Positions 20,587-29,880 of a stretch of DNA of 64,000 nt are shown piece after piece. The stretch lies in NCBI GenBank assembly GCA_902625845.1, contig CACOCT010000002.1, forward strand, positions 1 to 64,000, given 5' to 3'. This DNA comes from an uncultured Prochlorococcus sp. (GTDB taxonomy: Bacteria > Cyanobacteriota > Cyanobacteriia > PCC-6307 > Cyanobiaceae). How positions within the stretch are numbered: the first letter of the stretch is position 1; every line of letters begins with the position of its first letter. The position numbers and the translations under genes were made by a program. The notes under the pieces are model-generated. The model was not told where the DNA came from. It did not search any database and worked only from the letters and a program-made list of their open reading frames with translations.

Positions 20587-22401
20587 ATGCTCAAAACCTT
20601 TAATATTTTAAAAAGATTTTTCATTTCTTCTTTAAAAGAAAGCCTTGAAAAGAATAAAAAAATCTCAGAATTTGATAATTTTAAAAAAAACATAATCGTA
20701 CAATCCTCAAAAGATGAGTTTGGTGATTATCAATCAAATATTAGCTTGATTTTATCTAAGTGTTATAAAAAGAATCCAAAAATAATTGCTTCAGAAATTA
20801 TAGAGTTAGTAGAAAAGAATAAAGAGATTATTGATATAGTTGAAAGTTTGGAAATCGCTGGTCCAGGTTTTATTAACATTTCAGTTAAAAAAAATATTTT
20901 TGTAGATCAACTCATAGAGAATTTAAAATGTCAAAGATTAGGTATTCCACTAGCTTTTTCAGAAAATGATAAAGATATTAATAAAAAAGTAATAGTTGAC
21001 TTTTCTAGTCCAAATATCGCTAAGGAAATGCATGTTGGTCACTTAAGATCAACAATTATTGGAGATTCAATATCTAGAATTTACGAATTGAGAGGTTATG
21101 ATGTTTTGAGAATAAATCATGTAGGAGATTGGGGTACGCAATTTGGCATGCTCATCGCGTATCTAAAAGATGAATATCCAGAATATTTAAATAACATTTC
21201 AGAAATAGATATTGGTGATCTTGTATCTTTTTATAAAAAGTCCAAAATAAAGTTTGATAATCAAGCTGAATTTCAGAGAAAAGCAAGGGAGGAAGTCGTT
21301 AAGTTACAAACCGGTAATAATGATTCAATAGCTGCATGGAAATTATTATGTAATCAATCCAGAAAAGAGTTTGATTTAATATACAAAGTCTTAAAAATAA
21401 AGATAGTGGAGCGAGGAGAATCTTTTTATAATCCTTTTCTTAAATCGATAGTTGAAGAACTTAAATTAAAAAATATCGCGGAGGAAGATGATGGGGCACA
21501 ATGCGTTTTTTTAGACGGGCTAACAAATAAAGAAGGAGGATCTCTTCCTCTAATTATTCAAAAAAAAGATGGGGGCTATAATTATGCAACAACAGATTTA
21601 GCTGCAATTAAATATAGATTTAGCGAAAAAGACATAGGGGATGGAGCAAAAAAAATCATATATGTAACAGATCAAGGTCAATCCAATCATTTTTACGGTG
21701 TTTTCCAAGTGGCTCATAAAGCCAAATGGATTCCAGAAAATTGTGAAGCCATACATGTCCCATTTGGATTAGTACAGGGGAATGATGGTAAAAAACTTAA
21801 AACGAGAGAAGGAAAAACTATTCGTTTAAAAGATTTAATAACAGAGTCTATAAACAGAGCTAAGGAAGACTTAATGGTAAGAATAAAGTCAGAGAAAAGG
21901 AATGAAGATAATAACTTTATCGATAAAACATCTAAGGTGATAGGGATTGGAGCAGTCAAATATGCAGATCTAAGCCAAAATAGAATAACAAATTATCAAT
22001 TTAGCTATGACAAAATGCTTGCACTAAATGGTAATACAGCTCCTTATCTTTTATATACACTTGTCAGAATTGCTGGAATAAATAGAAAAAATGACTTTAA
22101 AGAGGACAATTTTAATACTGACTATATTACTTTTAAGAATTTATATGAATGGAAACTTCTTAAAAAGTTATTAAAGTATGATGAGGTCATAGTGTCTGTT
22201 GAGAGTGATTTAATGCCAAATAGACTATGTAATTATTTATTTGAACTATGTCAAACATTTAATAGATTTTATGATCAATTACCCATTCTTAAAGCAGATA
22301 AACAAATTAGGAATTCAAGATTAGCGCTTTGTTCTCTAACTGAAAAGACTTTAAGATTAAGTCTTAATCTTCTTGGAATAGAAACTTTAGAAAGGATGTA
22401 A
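20587..22401 (+). CDS. argS: Arginyl-tRNA synthetase
   Basis: Class I synthetase charging tRNA-Arg. An N-terminal additional domain for tRNA binding is followed by the HIGH-type motif in [15 protein letters not shown], the [14 protein letters not shown] block, and the degenerate KMSK region [12 protein letters not shown], as usual for ArgRS. The C-terminal DALR anticodon domain has [13 protein letters not shown]. It is 604 residues, and its TAA shares one base with the ATG of the next gene. Confidence 0.96.
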   Translation: MLKTFNILKRFFISSLKESLEKNKKISEFDNFKKNIIVQSSKDEFGDYQSNISLILSKCYKKNPKIIASEIIELVEKNKEIIDIVESLEIAGPGFINISVKKNIFVDQLIENLKCQRLGIPLAFSENDKDINKKVIVDFSSPNIAKEMHVGHLRSTIIGDSISRIYELRGYDVLRINHVGDWGTQFGMLIAYLKDEYPEYLNNISEIDIGDLVSFYKKSKIKFDNQAEFQRKAREEVVKLQTGNNDSIAAWKLLCNQSRKEFDLIYKVLKIKIVERGESFYNPFLKSIVEELKLKNIAEEDDGAQCVFLDGLTNKEGGSLPLIIQKKDGGYNYATTDLAAIKYRFSEKDIGDGAKKIIYVTDQGQSNHFYGVFQVAHKAKWIPENCEAIHVPFGLVQGNDGKKLKTREGKTIRLKDLITESINRAKEDLMVRIKSEKRNEDNNFIDKTSKVIGIGAVKYADLSQNRITNYQFSYDKMLALNGNTAPYLLYTLVRIAGINRKNDFKEDNFNTDYITFKNLYEWKLLKKLLKYDEVIVSVESDLMPNRLCNYLFELCQTFNRFYDQLPILKADKQIRNSRLALCSLTEKTLRLSLNLLGIETLERM

Positions 22402-23507
22402 TGTCACAATTAAATAAATTTAATAACTCAAACCCTGAACCAAATGAATACATAAAAAATCTAAAATCTTATTCTGCTCCATTAGAGAATAGAAGAAACT
22501 TATTAAGATTAGATTTTAATGAAAATACTATTGGACCAAGTCAAAAAGTTTATGATGCAATTAAGAATATAAAAATAAATGAAATTTCTATCTATCCAGA
22601 ATATGATTTATTAAAAAATAAAGTTTGTCTTGAATATCATAAAAATAGAAATTTTGACATTAATGAAATTGGTATCTTTAATGGTGCTGATGCGGCAATT
22701 AATGCTATATGTAGAGCTTTTGGCGAAAAAAATAAAGTATTTTTAACTACTAATCCAACCTTTGGATACTATTTCCCATGTGCGGAAATGAATGGAATGA
22801 TAGTAAAATGTTGTTCATATATTGGTAATAATTTCAAATTTCCTTTAGAAAAATTTTACGAAAGCATTAAAAAATATAATCCAAAGTTGATCTTTATCTG
22901 TAATCCAAATAACCCAACAGGATCAGTAATAAGTGCTGAAAAGATTATGGAGATCGCGAATAAAAATCAGAAATCTTTAATTGTGATTGATGAATTATAT
23001 GAAAAATTCTATGGAGACAGCCTGCTACCAATAATTGACTTTAAAAAGATAAAAAATATAGTCATTATTCACTCACTTTCTAAAACCGCAGGATTAGCAG
23101 GCTTAAGAGTAGGTTTCGCTTTTGGTAATGAGCAAATTATCAAACAAATTAATAAAGTTACTGGGCCTTACGATGTTAATAGTCTAGCTGTCGCAGCAGC
23201 TAATGCAGCGTTAGATGATCAAGCATATATTGATAATTATGTTTCAAAAGTGAAGGAAGCAAGAAATTGGATTAAGGGGAAATTTGAATCACTAGATATA
23301 AGACATAACTTCAAAGGAGGAAATTATTTTTTAATTTGGCCTAATAAAACGCCTCAAGTTTTAGAAAAAGAAATGAAAAATAATGGAATTTTAATTAGAA
23401 ATATGCAAAACAAAAAAGATATTGATCAATCAGTGAGAGTTAGTATAGGCGTTATTGAACAAATGAAAATTTTTTGGAAAATTTATAATAAATTAGATCA
23501 ACAATAA
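22401..23507 (+). CDS. hisC: Histidinol-phosphate aminotransferase-like enzyme
   Basis: PLP enzyme of the HisC branch, expected to transaminate imidazole acetol phosphate in histidine synthesis. It shows RLDFNENTIGPS, NPNNPTGSVI, VIDELYEKF, the PLP lysine in HSLSKTAGLAGLRVGF and RVSIG. At 368 residues the length is normal. The ATG overlaps the argS stop by one base. Related aromatic or CobD-like transaminases share the fold, so the substrate is likely but not proven. Confidence 0.85.
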   Translation: MSQLNKFNNSNPEPNEYIKNLKSYSAPLENRRNLLRLDFNENTIGPSQKVYDAIKNIKINEISIYPEYDLLKNKVCLEYHKNRNFDINEIGIFNGADAAINAICRAFGEKNKVFLTTNPTFGYYFPCAEMNGMIVKCCSYIGNNFKFPLEKFYESIKKYNPKLIFICNPNNPTGSVISAEKIMEIANKNQKSLIVIDELYEKFYGDSLLPIIDFKKIKNIVIIHSLSKTAGLAGLRVGFAFGNEQIIKQINKVTGPYDVNSLAVAAANAALDDQAYIDNYVSKVKEARNWIKGKFESLDIRHNFKGGNYFLIWPNKTPQVLEKEMKNNGILIRNMQNKKDIDQSVRVSIGVIEQMKIFWKIYNKLDQQ

Positions 23508-23508
23508 A

Positions 23509-24225
23509 TTAATTTCTAAAAATATAAATAATTTTATCTTTATAATTTTTTGAATTTAATTTGAGTTCTTTGGCAATATATTTGATTTCATATTGAGATA
23601 TATTTTCTATAAATTCATCTTTATTAGAAAGATCACAATCATCAATATTGTTTTTATTACTTAAAAAATGAACAGGAACAATTATTTTTGGATTTAATAT
23701 TTCTATAATTTTAAGTGCCTCTTTGCCTGTATATGATTTAATACCTCCTCCAATAGAAATAAATAAAATATCTGGTCTATTAATTATTATTTGGTCTTCA
23801 AAATTTATATCACCTGCAGCACCAGCCATATGGACAATCTTAAAATCACTTTGATTCCAAGTCCATACAGTTGCATTACCGTATCTTCTTCCATTTAAAC
23901 GATCATGAGGTACTGATATCCCATTTAAAATTAAATCATTATATTCATAAGTGCCAGGATCAACAAACATTAAATGATTATTTGGGTTATAGCCTTCATC
24001 AGCTAATCTTGAGCTTGCAAGTATTAAATCTTTTTCAATATTTAGAGACTCTTTAAATTGGCTAGCACAACCAACAGCTTTGAATGGATTAATTAGGATA
24101 GATTTACCACTACCTTTTATTAAAAATTGACTATGCCCAAAACTTTTTAATATCAACTCCTCTGCACTTGCATGAAAAGGTATTATTGAAAACAATATTA
24201 AAAATAGTAATCTTTTAAGTTTCAA
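23509..24225 (-). CDS. Exported metallo-beta-lactamase-fold protein with degenerate metal site
   Basis: A 238-residue protein with a clear signal peptide (KLKRLLFLILFSIIPFHASA). The next part, LKSFGHSQFLIKGSGKSILI, resembles the first strands of UlaG/UPF0173-type MBL hydrolases. Where these have HxHxDH after a strand, this one reads LILASSRLADEGYNP, so the main metal ligands are gone. HMAGAAGD and IVPVHF correspond to later motifs. Starts with TTG. It ends the minus-strand unit downstream of trpG. Activity is doubtful; a binding or structural role is possible. Confidence 0.72.
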   Translation of the reverse strand: MKLKRLLFLILFSIIPFHASAEELILKSFGHSQFLIKGSGKSILINPFKAVGCASQFKESLNIEKDLILASSRLADEGYNPNNHLMFVDPGTYEYNDLILNGISVPHDRLNGRRYGNATVWTWNQSDFKIVHMAGAAGDINFEDQIIINRPDILFISIGGGIKSYTGKEALKIIEILNPKIIVPVHFLSNKNNIDDCDLSNKDEFIENISQYEIKYIAKELKLNSKNYKDKIIYIFRN

Positions 24226-24251
24226 GATTGATATCCTATATATTTATAATT

Positions 24252-24848
24252 TTACATCTCTTGAGCGATTTTAAGAAAATTGCCAATTATTTTATGACCA
24301 AATTCTGTTAATACACTTTCAGGATGAAATTGAATACCTTGCATATGAATATATTCTTTATGACTAATACCCATAATGGTTTGATCCTTTAAATAAGCTG
24401 TAACTTCAAAACATTTTGGTAATGTAAGAGTATCGACTATCAAGCTATGGTATCTAGTAGCAAGAAATGGACTTTGTATATCCTTAAATAAACCATTACC
24501 TTTATGAAATATATTAGAAGTCTTACCATGCATTAATTCCTTTCCAATAATAACTTTTCCCCCATAAGCTTGAGCCAATGCTTGATGCCCAAGGCAAACA
24601 CCTAAAGTCGGAATATCTTTCGAAATCTCTTTTAAAATCGGTATACAGATACCAGACTGATCTGGATTCCCAGGACCAGGAGACAAAAGAATACCTTTAG
24701 GTTTAAGCTTTAAAATATCATCCAAAGTAATTTGATCATTCCTTTTTACTAAAATATTTTTTGTAATAGAATATTCTGAAGATAGTTCTCCTAAATACTG
24801 AACCAGATTATATGTAAAACTATCATAATTATCTATTACTAAAAACAT
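24252..24848 (-). CDS. trpG: Anthranilate synthase glutamine amidotransferase component
   Basis: Class I glutaminase supplying ammonia to anthranilate (or aminodeoxychorismate) synthase. It has IDNYDSFTYNLVQYL, the oxyanion loop LSPGPGNP, the nucleophile Cys in GVCLGHQALAQAYGG, and the His-Glu pair in GIQFHPESVLTEFG. It is 198 residues, normal for TrpG/PabA. No synthase partner is adjacent, so whether it serves tryptophan, folate or both cannot be told. Confidence 0.9.
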   Translation of the reverse strand: MFLVIDNYDSFTYNLVQYLGELSSEYSITKNILVKRNDQITLDDILKLKPKGILLSPGPGNPDQSGICIPILKEISKDIPTLGVCLGHQALAQAYGGKVIIGKELMHGKTSNIFHKGNGLFKDIQSPFLATRYHSLIVDTLTLPKCFEVTAYLKDQTIMGISHKEYIHMQGIQFHPESVLTEFGHKIIGNFLKIAQEM

Positions 24849-24854
24849 TTTTTT

Positions 24855-25271
24855 CTAACTAAAAAGGATTGATTTAATTTTAGGAAAAAATATAAATACA
24901 GCAACAAAAATTGAATTTAAAGATGCTAATAAAACAGATGCCGCTGAACAATCTTTAGATATCTTTGCAAGTTTATTAAACCTATTTTTAACATGCAAAT
25001 CAACTATAGATTCAACTGAAGTATTTAATAATTCAAGTATTAAAACAGAAAAAATTGTAGAAATAATTATAATATATTCATTAAGACTACATTTAAAAAG
25101 TGAACATAAAATTAATACTAAAGCTCCAAAATAAATTTGAATTCGAAAATTACGAGTAGTTTGGAAACAATAAATTAATCCGTTAATAGCAAATTTAAAA
25201 CTAGCAAAAATATTTATCGAGGTTTGATAAGACTCTCTTCTTCCTTTTATTTTATTATTTTGATTACCCAT
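24855..25271 (-). CDS. dgkA: Diacylglycerol kinase (DgkA/undecaprenol kinase type)
   Basis: Small integral membrane lipid kinase. The 138 residues have an N-terminal tail with FASFKFAINGLIYCFQTTRNF, then three hydrophobic helices, with the catalytic ELLNTSVESIVD and KDCSAASVLL between them. It lies 6 bases upstream of trpG and 7 after ybeY in one minus-strand unit; ybeY-dgkA adjacency is common in bacteria. Lipid versus undecaprenol specificity is not readable. Confidence 0.9.
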   Translation of the reverse strand: MGNQNNKIKGRRESYQTSINIFASFKFAINGLIYCFQTTRNFRIQIYFGALVLILCSLFKCSLNEYIIIISTIFSVLILELLNTSVESIVDLHVKNRFNKLAKISKDCSAASVLLASLNSIFVAVFIFFPKIKSILFS

Positions 25272-25278
25272 AATTTAT

Positions 25279-25827
25279 TTATTCAATATTTATTTTTGAA
25301 ATCAAATATTCTTGGATTTTTAGCATATTCTCTAATTGAGTTTGATCTTGGTGATCCCATCCTAATAAATGTAAGAATCCATGACTAGCTAACCAAATCA
25401 CTTCTTGTTCAACTGAATTATTATATTTTATTGATTGTTTCAGTGCCATTTCCAAAGATATAAAAATATCTCCAAATTCTACAGAATTAAGATCATTTAC
25501 TGAATCCTCTTTAGAAAGGATAGGGAAAGAAAGAACATCAGTGGGCCCTGATTTATTAAGCCATGTTTGATTTAAATCCGATATTTTTAGATCATCAACA
25601 ATTTCAAAACTTAATGAAGCAGATTTTTTATTTAATAAGTAACTTGGCAAAAAATGCTTAAATTCATTCAATAAGATATTAATCCACCTCAAAAAAGTAT
25701 TCTCCCAAAAATCATGTTCAAAAATATATTGTTTGTTATCATTCACATTAAGCTTTTTTAGCTTTATTTCACAAGAGTTTTTAAATACCAATTCAATGTA
25801 TTTTATATAATTATATTGATTAATCAT
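25279..25827 (-). CDS. ybeY: Endoribonuclease YbeY
   Basis: Zinc RNase involved in 16S rRNA 3' maturation and ribosome quality control. The signature HGFLHLLGWDH (His-x3-His-x5-His) lies at about residues 152-162, preceded by TDVLSFP. At 182 residues it carries an N-terminal extension of a few dozen residues compared with E. coli. It sits between the DUF3285 gene and dgkA. Confidence 0.94.
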   Translation of the reverse strand: MINQYNYIKYIELVFKNSCEIKLKKLNVNDNKQYIFEHDFWENTFLRWINILLNEFKHFLPSYLLNKKSASLSFEIVDDLKISDLNQTWLNKSGPTDVLSFPILSKEDSVNDLNSVEFGDIFISLEMALKQSIKYNNSVEQEVIWLASHGFLHLLGWDHQDQTQLENMLKIQEYLISKINIE

Positions 25828-25832
25828 ATTTA

Positions 25833-26012
25833 TTAAATAGGTATATTTGGTTTACCAAGAGTTGCCAATAATATTAAAATTCCAAATAAGATTAAAAAAG
25901 TCACACCAAAATGAAGCAAACTTTTAGAACCTTTTCTAACCATATTTCTCATTGCTAATTTAATGAAACTGGGAGGTGCTACCTTCTTATCCGTATTTCC
26001 TTGTTTAGTCAT
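25833..26012 (-). CDS. Small DUF3285-type membrane protein
   Basis: A 59-residue gene between ybeY and prfB. It starts MTKQGNTDKKVAPPSFIKLA, then has a basic stretch (MRNMVRKGSKS) and one hydrophobic helix (about residues 36-54), ending GKPNIPI. The pattern of Pro-Pro-Ser-Phe, basic patch and a single helix matches the small cyanobacterial DUF3285 family as I remember it. The stop of prfB is 5 bases upstream of its ATG, so it is in the prfB-ybeY unit. Function is unknown. Confidence 0.8.
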   Translation of the reverse strand: MTKQGNTDKKVAPPSFIKLAMRNMVRKGSKSLLHFGVTFLILFGILILLATLGKPNIPI

Positions 26013-26017
26013 AAATT

Positions 26018-27134
26018 TTATATCTTTTCTGAAGAAACCTTTAGACGCAATAATCCATATATGAAATTATCTATATTACCATTCAAAAAACTTTCAACAT
26101 CTGTACTCTCTTGATTAGTCCTAAGATCTTTGACTAATTGATAAGGATTAAAAACATAATTTCTAATCTGATTACCCCAAGCGGCTTCAACAATATCACC
26201 CTTTATATCTGCTATTTCCTCTGCTCTCTGTTCTCTAGCAATAATTAGTAACTTTGATTTAAGAAGAAGCATTGCCTTCTCTTTATTTTGTAACTGTGAT
26301 CTTTCCTGTGTACATCGAACAGATATCCCTGTTGGTAAATGAGTAATTCTCACAGCAGTTTCGACCTTATTAACATTTTGTCCTCCAGCACCACCTGATC
26401 TACTTGTATTTATTTCTATATCTTTTTCTGGAATCTCTAAGGAGATATCTTCATCTAATTTTGGCATAACCTCAATACCAGCGAAACTAGTTTGTCTCTT
26501 TCCATTCGCATTAAAAGGAGAGATCCTTACCAATCTATGGGTACCTTTTTCATTTTGCAAATATCCATACGCATATTTACCTTCAATTTCAAAAGTAATA
26601 CTTTTAAATCCAGCTTCCTCACCCTCTGACAACTCATTAATAGTTAATTTCATGGAGTGAGCATCTGACCATCGGGAGTACATCCTAAATAAAATTTCAA
26701 CCCAATCTTGAGCATCTGTACCACCAGCACCTGCATTAATTGAAATAATTGCATTACCTTTATCGTATTCTCCACTAAGTAATCTTTGAAGTTCCCACCT
26801 ATCTAATTTTTCTTTGAGTATATCTAATCCTATCCGAGATTCTTCTATCAAGTCTTCCTCTGGATCTAGAGCAAAAAGATCTAGGGAAGCATTCGCATCA
26901 GCAATTAAAGATTGCCATTTGTCAAATTGATTTAGTTGTTCTTTAACGTCATCGAGATTTCTCATTAATATTTTTGCCTTTTCTTGATTTTCCCAAAATC
27001 CCTGCACAGCAGCTTGTTGTTCTAAATCAATCTTTTGTGCCTTGAGCTTAGGTATGTCAAAGATACTCCTGAGCTTTGCTCAGGCGCTCTTTACATGAGG
27101 AAAGGTCTTTTCTAAATTCTGTAAGATCTATCAA
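26018..27134 (-). CDS. prfB: Peptide chain release factor 2, expressed through a programmed +1 frameshift
   Basis: RF2 releases peptides at UGA and UAA. The main frame holds the SPF codon-recognition motif (RISPFNANG) and the catalytic GGQ ([13 protein letters not shown]). The N-terminus is in another frame: from a TTG at 27134, 25 codons read [11 protein letters not shown] to AQEYL, then an in-frame TGA (27059-27057). Shifting +1 at CTT T continues with GAC (27058) as DIPKLKAQK into the main frame at 27007. The two parts give about 371 residues, the usual RF2 size. A frame-only caller would truncate it to 329. It heads a minus-strand unit and is divergent from grxC. Confidence 0.93.
27056..27070 (-). 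promoter_or_regulatory. RF2 programmed +1 frameshift signal
   Basis: On the minus strand the order is AGGAG (27070-27066), TAT, CTT, TGA, C. This is the known prfB recoding arrangement: an internal Shine-Dalgarno-like element 3 bases before the CTT slip codon, followed by the poor UGA-C stop. Low RF2 makes the ribosome pause at UGA and shift, so RF2 regulates its own synthesis. Both flanking reading frames are conserved RF2 sequence. Confidence 0.93.
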
Positions 27135-27153
27135 AATAAACAAATTTCTTATA

Positions 27154-27159
27154 TATAAT
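27154..27159 (+). promoter_or_regulatory. Candidate -10 element for grxC-gshB
   Basis: A perfect TATAAT lies 51 bases before the grxC ATG, in the divergent spacer with prfB. No convincing -35 is visible, as is common in this kind of AT-rich cyanobacterial DNA, where chance TATAAT matches also occur. Confidence 0.35.
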
Positions 27160-27210
27160 CTAACAAGTAACTTTATTTAATAGTATAAAGTAAATAATAT
27201 TTAAAAAAAA

Positions 27211-27465
27211 ATGAAAAAAGTTGAAATCTATACATGGCAATACTGTCCATTTTGCATTAGAGCTAAATCTTTACTTAATAAAAAGAATATAGATTTTATC
27301 GAATATAAAATTGATGGCGATGAATTAGCTAGAGAAAAAATGAGCGAGAGAGCTAATGGCAAAAGATCTCTTCCTCAAATATTTATAGATAATAATAGTA
27401 TTGGAGGATGTGATGATCTATATTCATTGGAGGAAGAAAATAAATTAGACTCACTTATTAAATAA
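27211..27465 (+). CDS. grxC: Glutaredoxin (GrxC type)
   Basis: Glutathione-dependent disulfide reductase. The 84 residues have the active site YCPFC near the N-terminus instead of the classic CPYC, then [10 protein letters not shown] with the cis-Pro, and GGCDDLYSL for glutathione binding. It is 5 bases ahead of gshB, so the enzyme and the maker of its cofactor are in one unit. Confidence 0.94.
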   Translation: MKKVEIYTWQYCPFCIRAKSLLNKKNIDFIEYKIDGDELAREKMSERANGKRSLPQIFIDNNSIGGCDDLYSLEEENKLDSLIK

Positions 27466-27470
27466 TTTAT

Positions 27471-28397
27471 ATGAAATTTCTTTTTGTAATTGATCCAATA
27501 AAGAATATAAATTCAGATAAAGATTCATCTGCTGCATTAATGCAGGCAACCCACAAAAAAAAAGTTGAAGTTTGGGTTTGCACTCCACAAGATCTTGAGG
27601 CGAGAGGAGATGAGGTTTGGGCATCCTGTATCAATATAGAACCTACTCCATGGATTCAATTAAAAGAAAATAAATGTATTCCACTTGCAAAATTTAGCTG
27701 TATTTGGATGAGAAAAGATCCTCCTGTTGACGAAGGTTATCTATACGCGACACATCTGCTTGAAGTAGCGGAAAGAAAAGGTGTCAAAGTTGTCAATAAA
27801 CCATCATCTCTAAGGGCATGGAATGAAAAATTAGGAGCATTAAGATATAGCCATCTCATGGCTCCAACCATTGTAGCTAGCAAAGTCAATGATTTAATTA
27901 ATTTTGCACAAGCTAACGAAGAAGTTGTTATTAAACCTTTAGGTGGCAAAGGAGGTCAGGGTGTAATTAGATTGAATAAAAATTCTCCTGGTTCTAGAGC
28001 AATCATTGAACTAATTACTTCACAAGAACAATTGCCAGTTATGATGCAAAAATTTATTCCTGAGGTGCAAAATGGGGATAAAAGAATAATTATTGTAGAT
28101 GGAAAACCATTGGGAGCAATAAATCGAATCCCAAATCAAGGAGATTTTAGAAGTAACCTAGCAATGGGAGGAAAAGCTGAAAAAACCTCCCTAAGTAGAG
28201 CAGAAAAAAGTATATGTCTTGAATTATCTCAACACCTGAAAGAAGAAGGACTATTTTTTGTAGGTATAGATGTTATTAATGGAATGCTTAGTGAAATTAA
28301 TGTAACAAGTCCAACGGGTCTAAGAGAAATTGAAAAATTATCCAATAAAAATATTTCAGAAGAAGTAATTAGTCAATTGCTAAATATTATTAATTAA
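27471..28397 (+). CDS. gshB: Glutathione synthetase
   Basis: Ligates glycine to gamma-glutamylcysteine with ATP. It has the N-terminal pre-ATP-grasp domain ([20 protein letters not shown]), [15 protein letters not shown], then ATP-grasp motifs [27 protein letters not shown] and [20 protein letters not shown]. At 308 residues it is the normal prokaryotic length. Confidence 0.95.
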   Translation: MKFLFVIDPIKNINSDKDSSAALMQATHKKKVEVWVCTPQDLEARGDEVWASCINIEPTPWIQLKENKCIPLAKFSCIWMRKDPPVDEGYLYATHLLEVAERKGVKVVNKPSSLRAWNEKLGALRYSHLMAPTIVASKVNDLINFAQANEEVVIKPLGGKGGQGVIRLNKNSPGSRAIIELITSQEQLPVMMQKFIPEVQNGDKRIIIVDGKPLGAINRIPNQGDFRSNLAMGGKAEKTSLSRAEKSICLELSQHLKEEGLFFVGIDVINGMLSEINVTSPTGLREIEKLSNKNISEEVISQLLNIIN

Positions 28398-28400
28398 ATT

Positions 28401-29783
28401 TTAATCAAAAATTAGATTTGCTAATGATAATAATTTTAGTTTAATTTCATTAATTTCTTTTTCAGAATTGGATCCTTTTACTAAACCTGATCCAGCTATA
28501 AACTGTATACCACTTTTAACTATCGTCGCACCTCTTAAAGCTACTCTAAAATCTGCATTACCTTCAACATCTACCCAGCCGAAGGGTGAAGCATAATTTC
28601 CTCTATCAAAATTCTCAATGCTATCTATATACTCTAAAGCTTTTTCTTTAGGAAAACCGCAAACTGCAGGCGATGGATGTAACTTTTCGAGTAATAAAAA
28701 TGGGCATATTTTATTAACCTCTGCACTTATTAAGGTACATAGATGAGCTATGTTACCGAATTCTTTAACCTTTATTTCCTCTTGTTTATAGTTTCTAATA
28801 TTTAAAAATTTCAAATTTTCAATTAAATAATTTATAACAAAATTATGCTCTCTTAAATTCTTATCACTTCGAAGAAAAGTATCCATATCAAATCCAATTT
28901 TTTCAGTTCCAGCAATCGCCTCTAGTTGCAAAACTTTTTCTCTTAACGAAAATAATTTTTCGGGAGATGCACCAAAAATCATATTCTCCTTATTTCTTTT
29001 CCAAAGATATCTACAAGCATTAATTTGGCTGAGCCTTAATTTATTTAATATTTGTATGATATTTAACTTGTTCTTTAGTTGAAATAGCAATCTAGATCCT
29101 AAGACTAATTTCTCAATGCAACCATCATTAATCAATTTAATAGCTGCAGATATTTGTTTATTTAATAATGGATAGTTTTTATAAAAGGATTTATAAAAAT
29201 CATCTAAAGATATATTTCCATTTCCGTAATTATAATTTTGACTTTTTGAAGAAATTATTTTCTCTCTAATATCCCAAAATTCATGAATATTATCTCTAAT
29301 AGATATTCTTGGATCAATTTTGAGATTCATTCTAATTATAATTTTTTTGCCATCATTAATAATTAAAAACTTTGGCAAAACTCCCATTAAAATAGAAAAA
29401 TCTTTATCAAATTTAAACTTGTTAGGATTTTCTCTAAAATTAAAAAAATAAAATATCTTTGTAAGAGAAGAAAATTTATTTTGACTTCCTAAATCTATTA
29501 TATTAGTTAGTGTTTTATCGTTGAAATTTTTCGCTAATTGAAATCTGTTAGGCCCCTTTAATTGGATACTTTTACATTTATCCAGAGCTAGAAATGAAAT
29601 ATTATTATTTTCTTCCCAAAAAATAGAAAAATTATATTTCTCTAAAAAAATTGAGTAAATATCAATTAAATCCCTAAATGGTAACTCAATACAAAAACTA
29701 ACTATTCCAATTGAAAGACGAGTTTTTTCAATTTTTTTAAAAATATCATCTGAAAAATTTAGAAAAGCTATCTTATCATCCAT
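28401..29783 (-). CDS. menF: Isochorismate synthase (phylloquinone pathway)
   Basis: Chorismate-using enzyme of the MenF/EntC/TrpE fold, making isochorismate as the first step to phylloquinone. The C-terminal half has LHPSPAVCGFPKEKALEYI, YASPFGWVDVEG and FIAGSGLVKGSNSEKEINE, all typical of isochorismate synthases. The N-terminal half is divergent and rich in Asn, Lys and Phe. It is divergent from menA, with menC and menE just beyond, which supports MenF over salicylate or anthranilate enzymes. Confidence 0.88.
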   Translation of the reverse strand: MDDKIAFLNFSDDIFKKIEKTRLSIGIVSFCIELPFRDLIDIYSIFLEKYNFSIFWEENNNISFLALDKCKSIQLKGPNRFQLAKNFNDKTLTNIIDLGSQNKFSSLTKIFYFFNFRENPNKFKFDKDFSILMGVLPKFLIINDGKKIIIRMNLKIDPRISIRDNIHEFWDIREKIISSKSQNYNYGNGNISLDDFYKSFYKNYPLLNKQISAAIKLINDGCIEKLVLGSRLLFQLKNKLNIIQILNKLRLSQINACRYLWKRNKENMIFGASPEKLFSLREKVLQLEAIAGTEKIGFDMDTFLRSDKNLREHNFVINYLIENLKFLNIRNYKQEEIKVKEFGNIAHLCTLISAEVNKICPFLLLEKLHPSPAVCGFPKEKALEYIDSIENFDRGNYASPFGWVDVEGNADFRVALRGATIVKSGIQFIAGSGLVKGSNSEKEINEIKLKLLSLANLIFD

Positions 29784-29880
29784 AAAATTAGTGCAAAAAT
29801 AAACCCATAAGTTTAATCAAGGAATATAAATTAATTTATCATTTATATTAAATAATAATGTTAACTTTTTGAAGATATTG

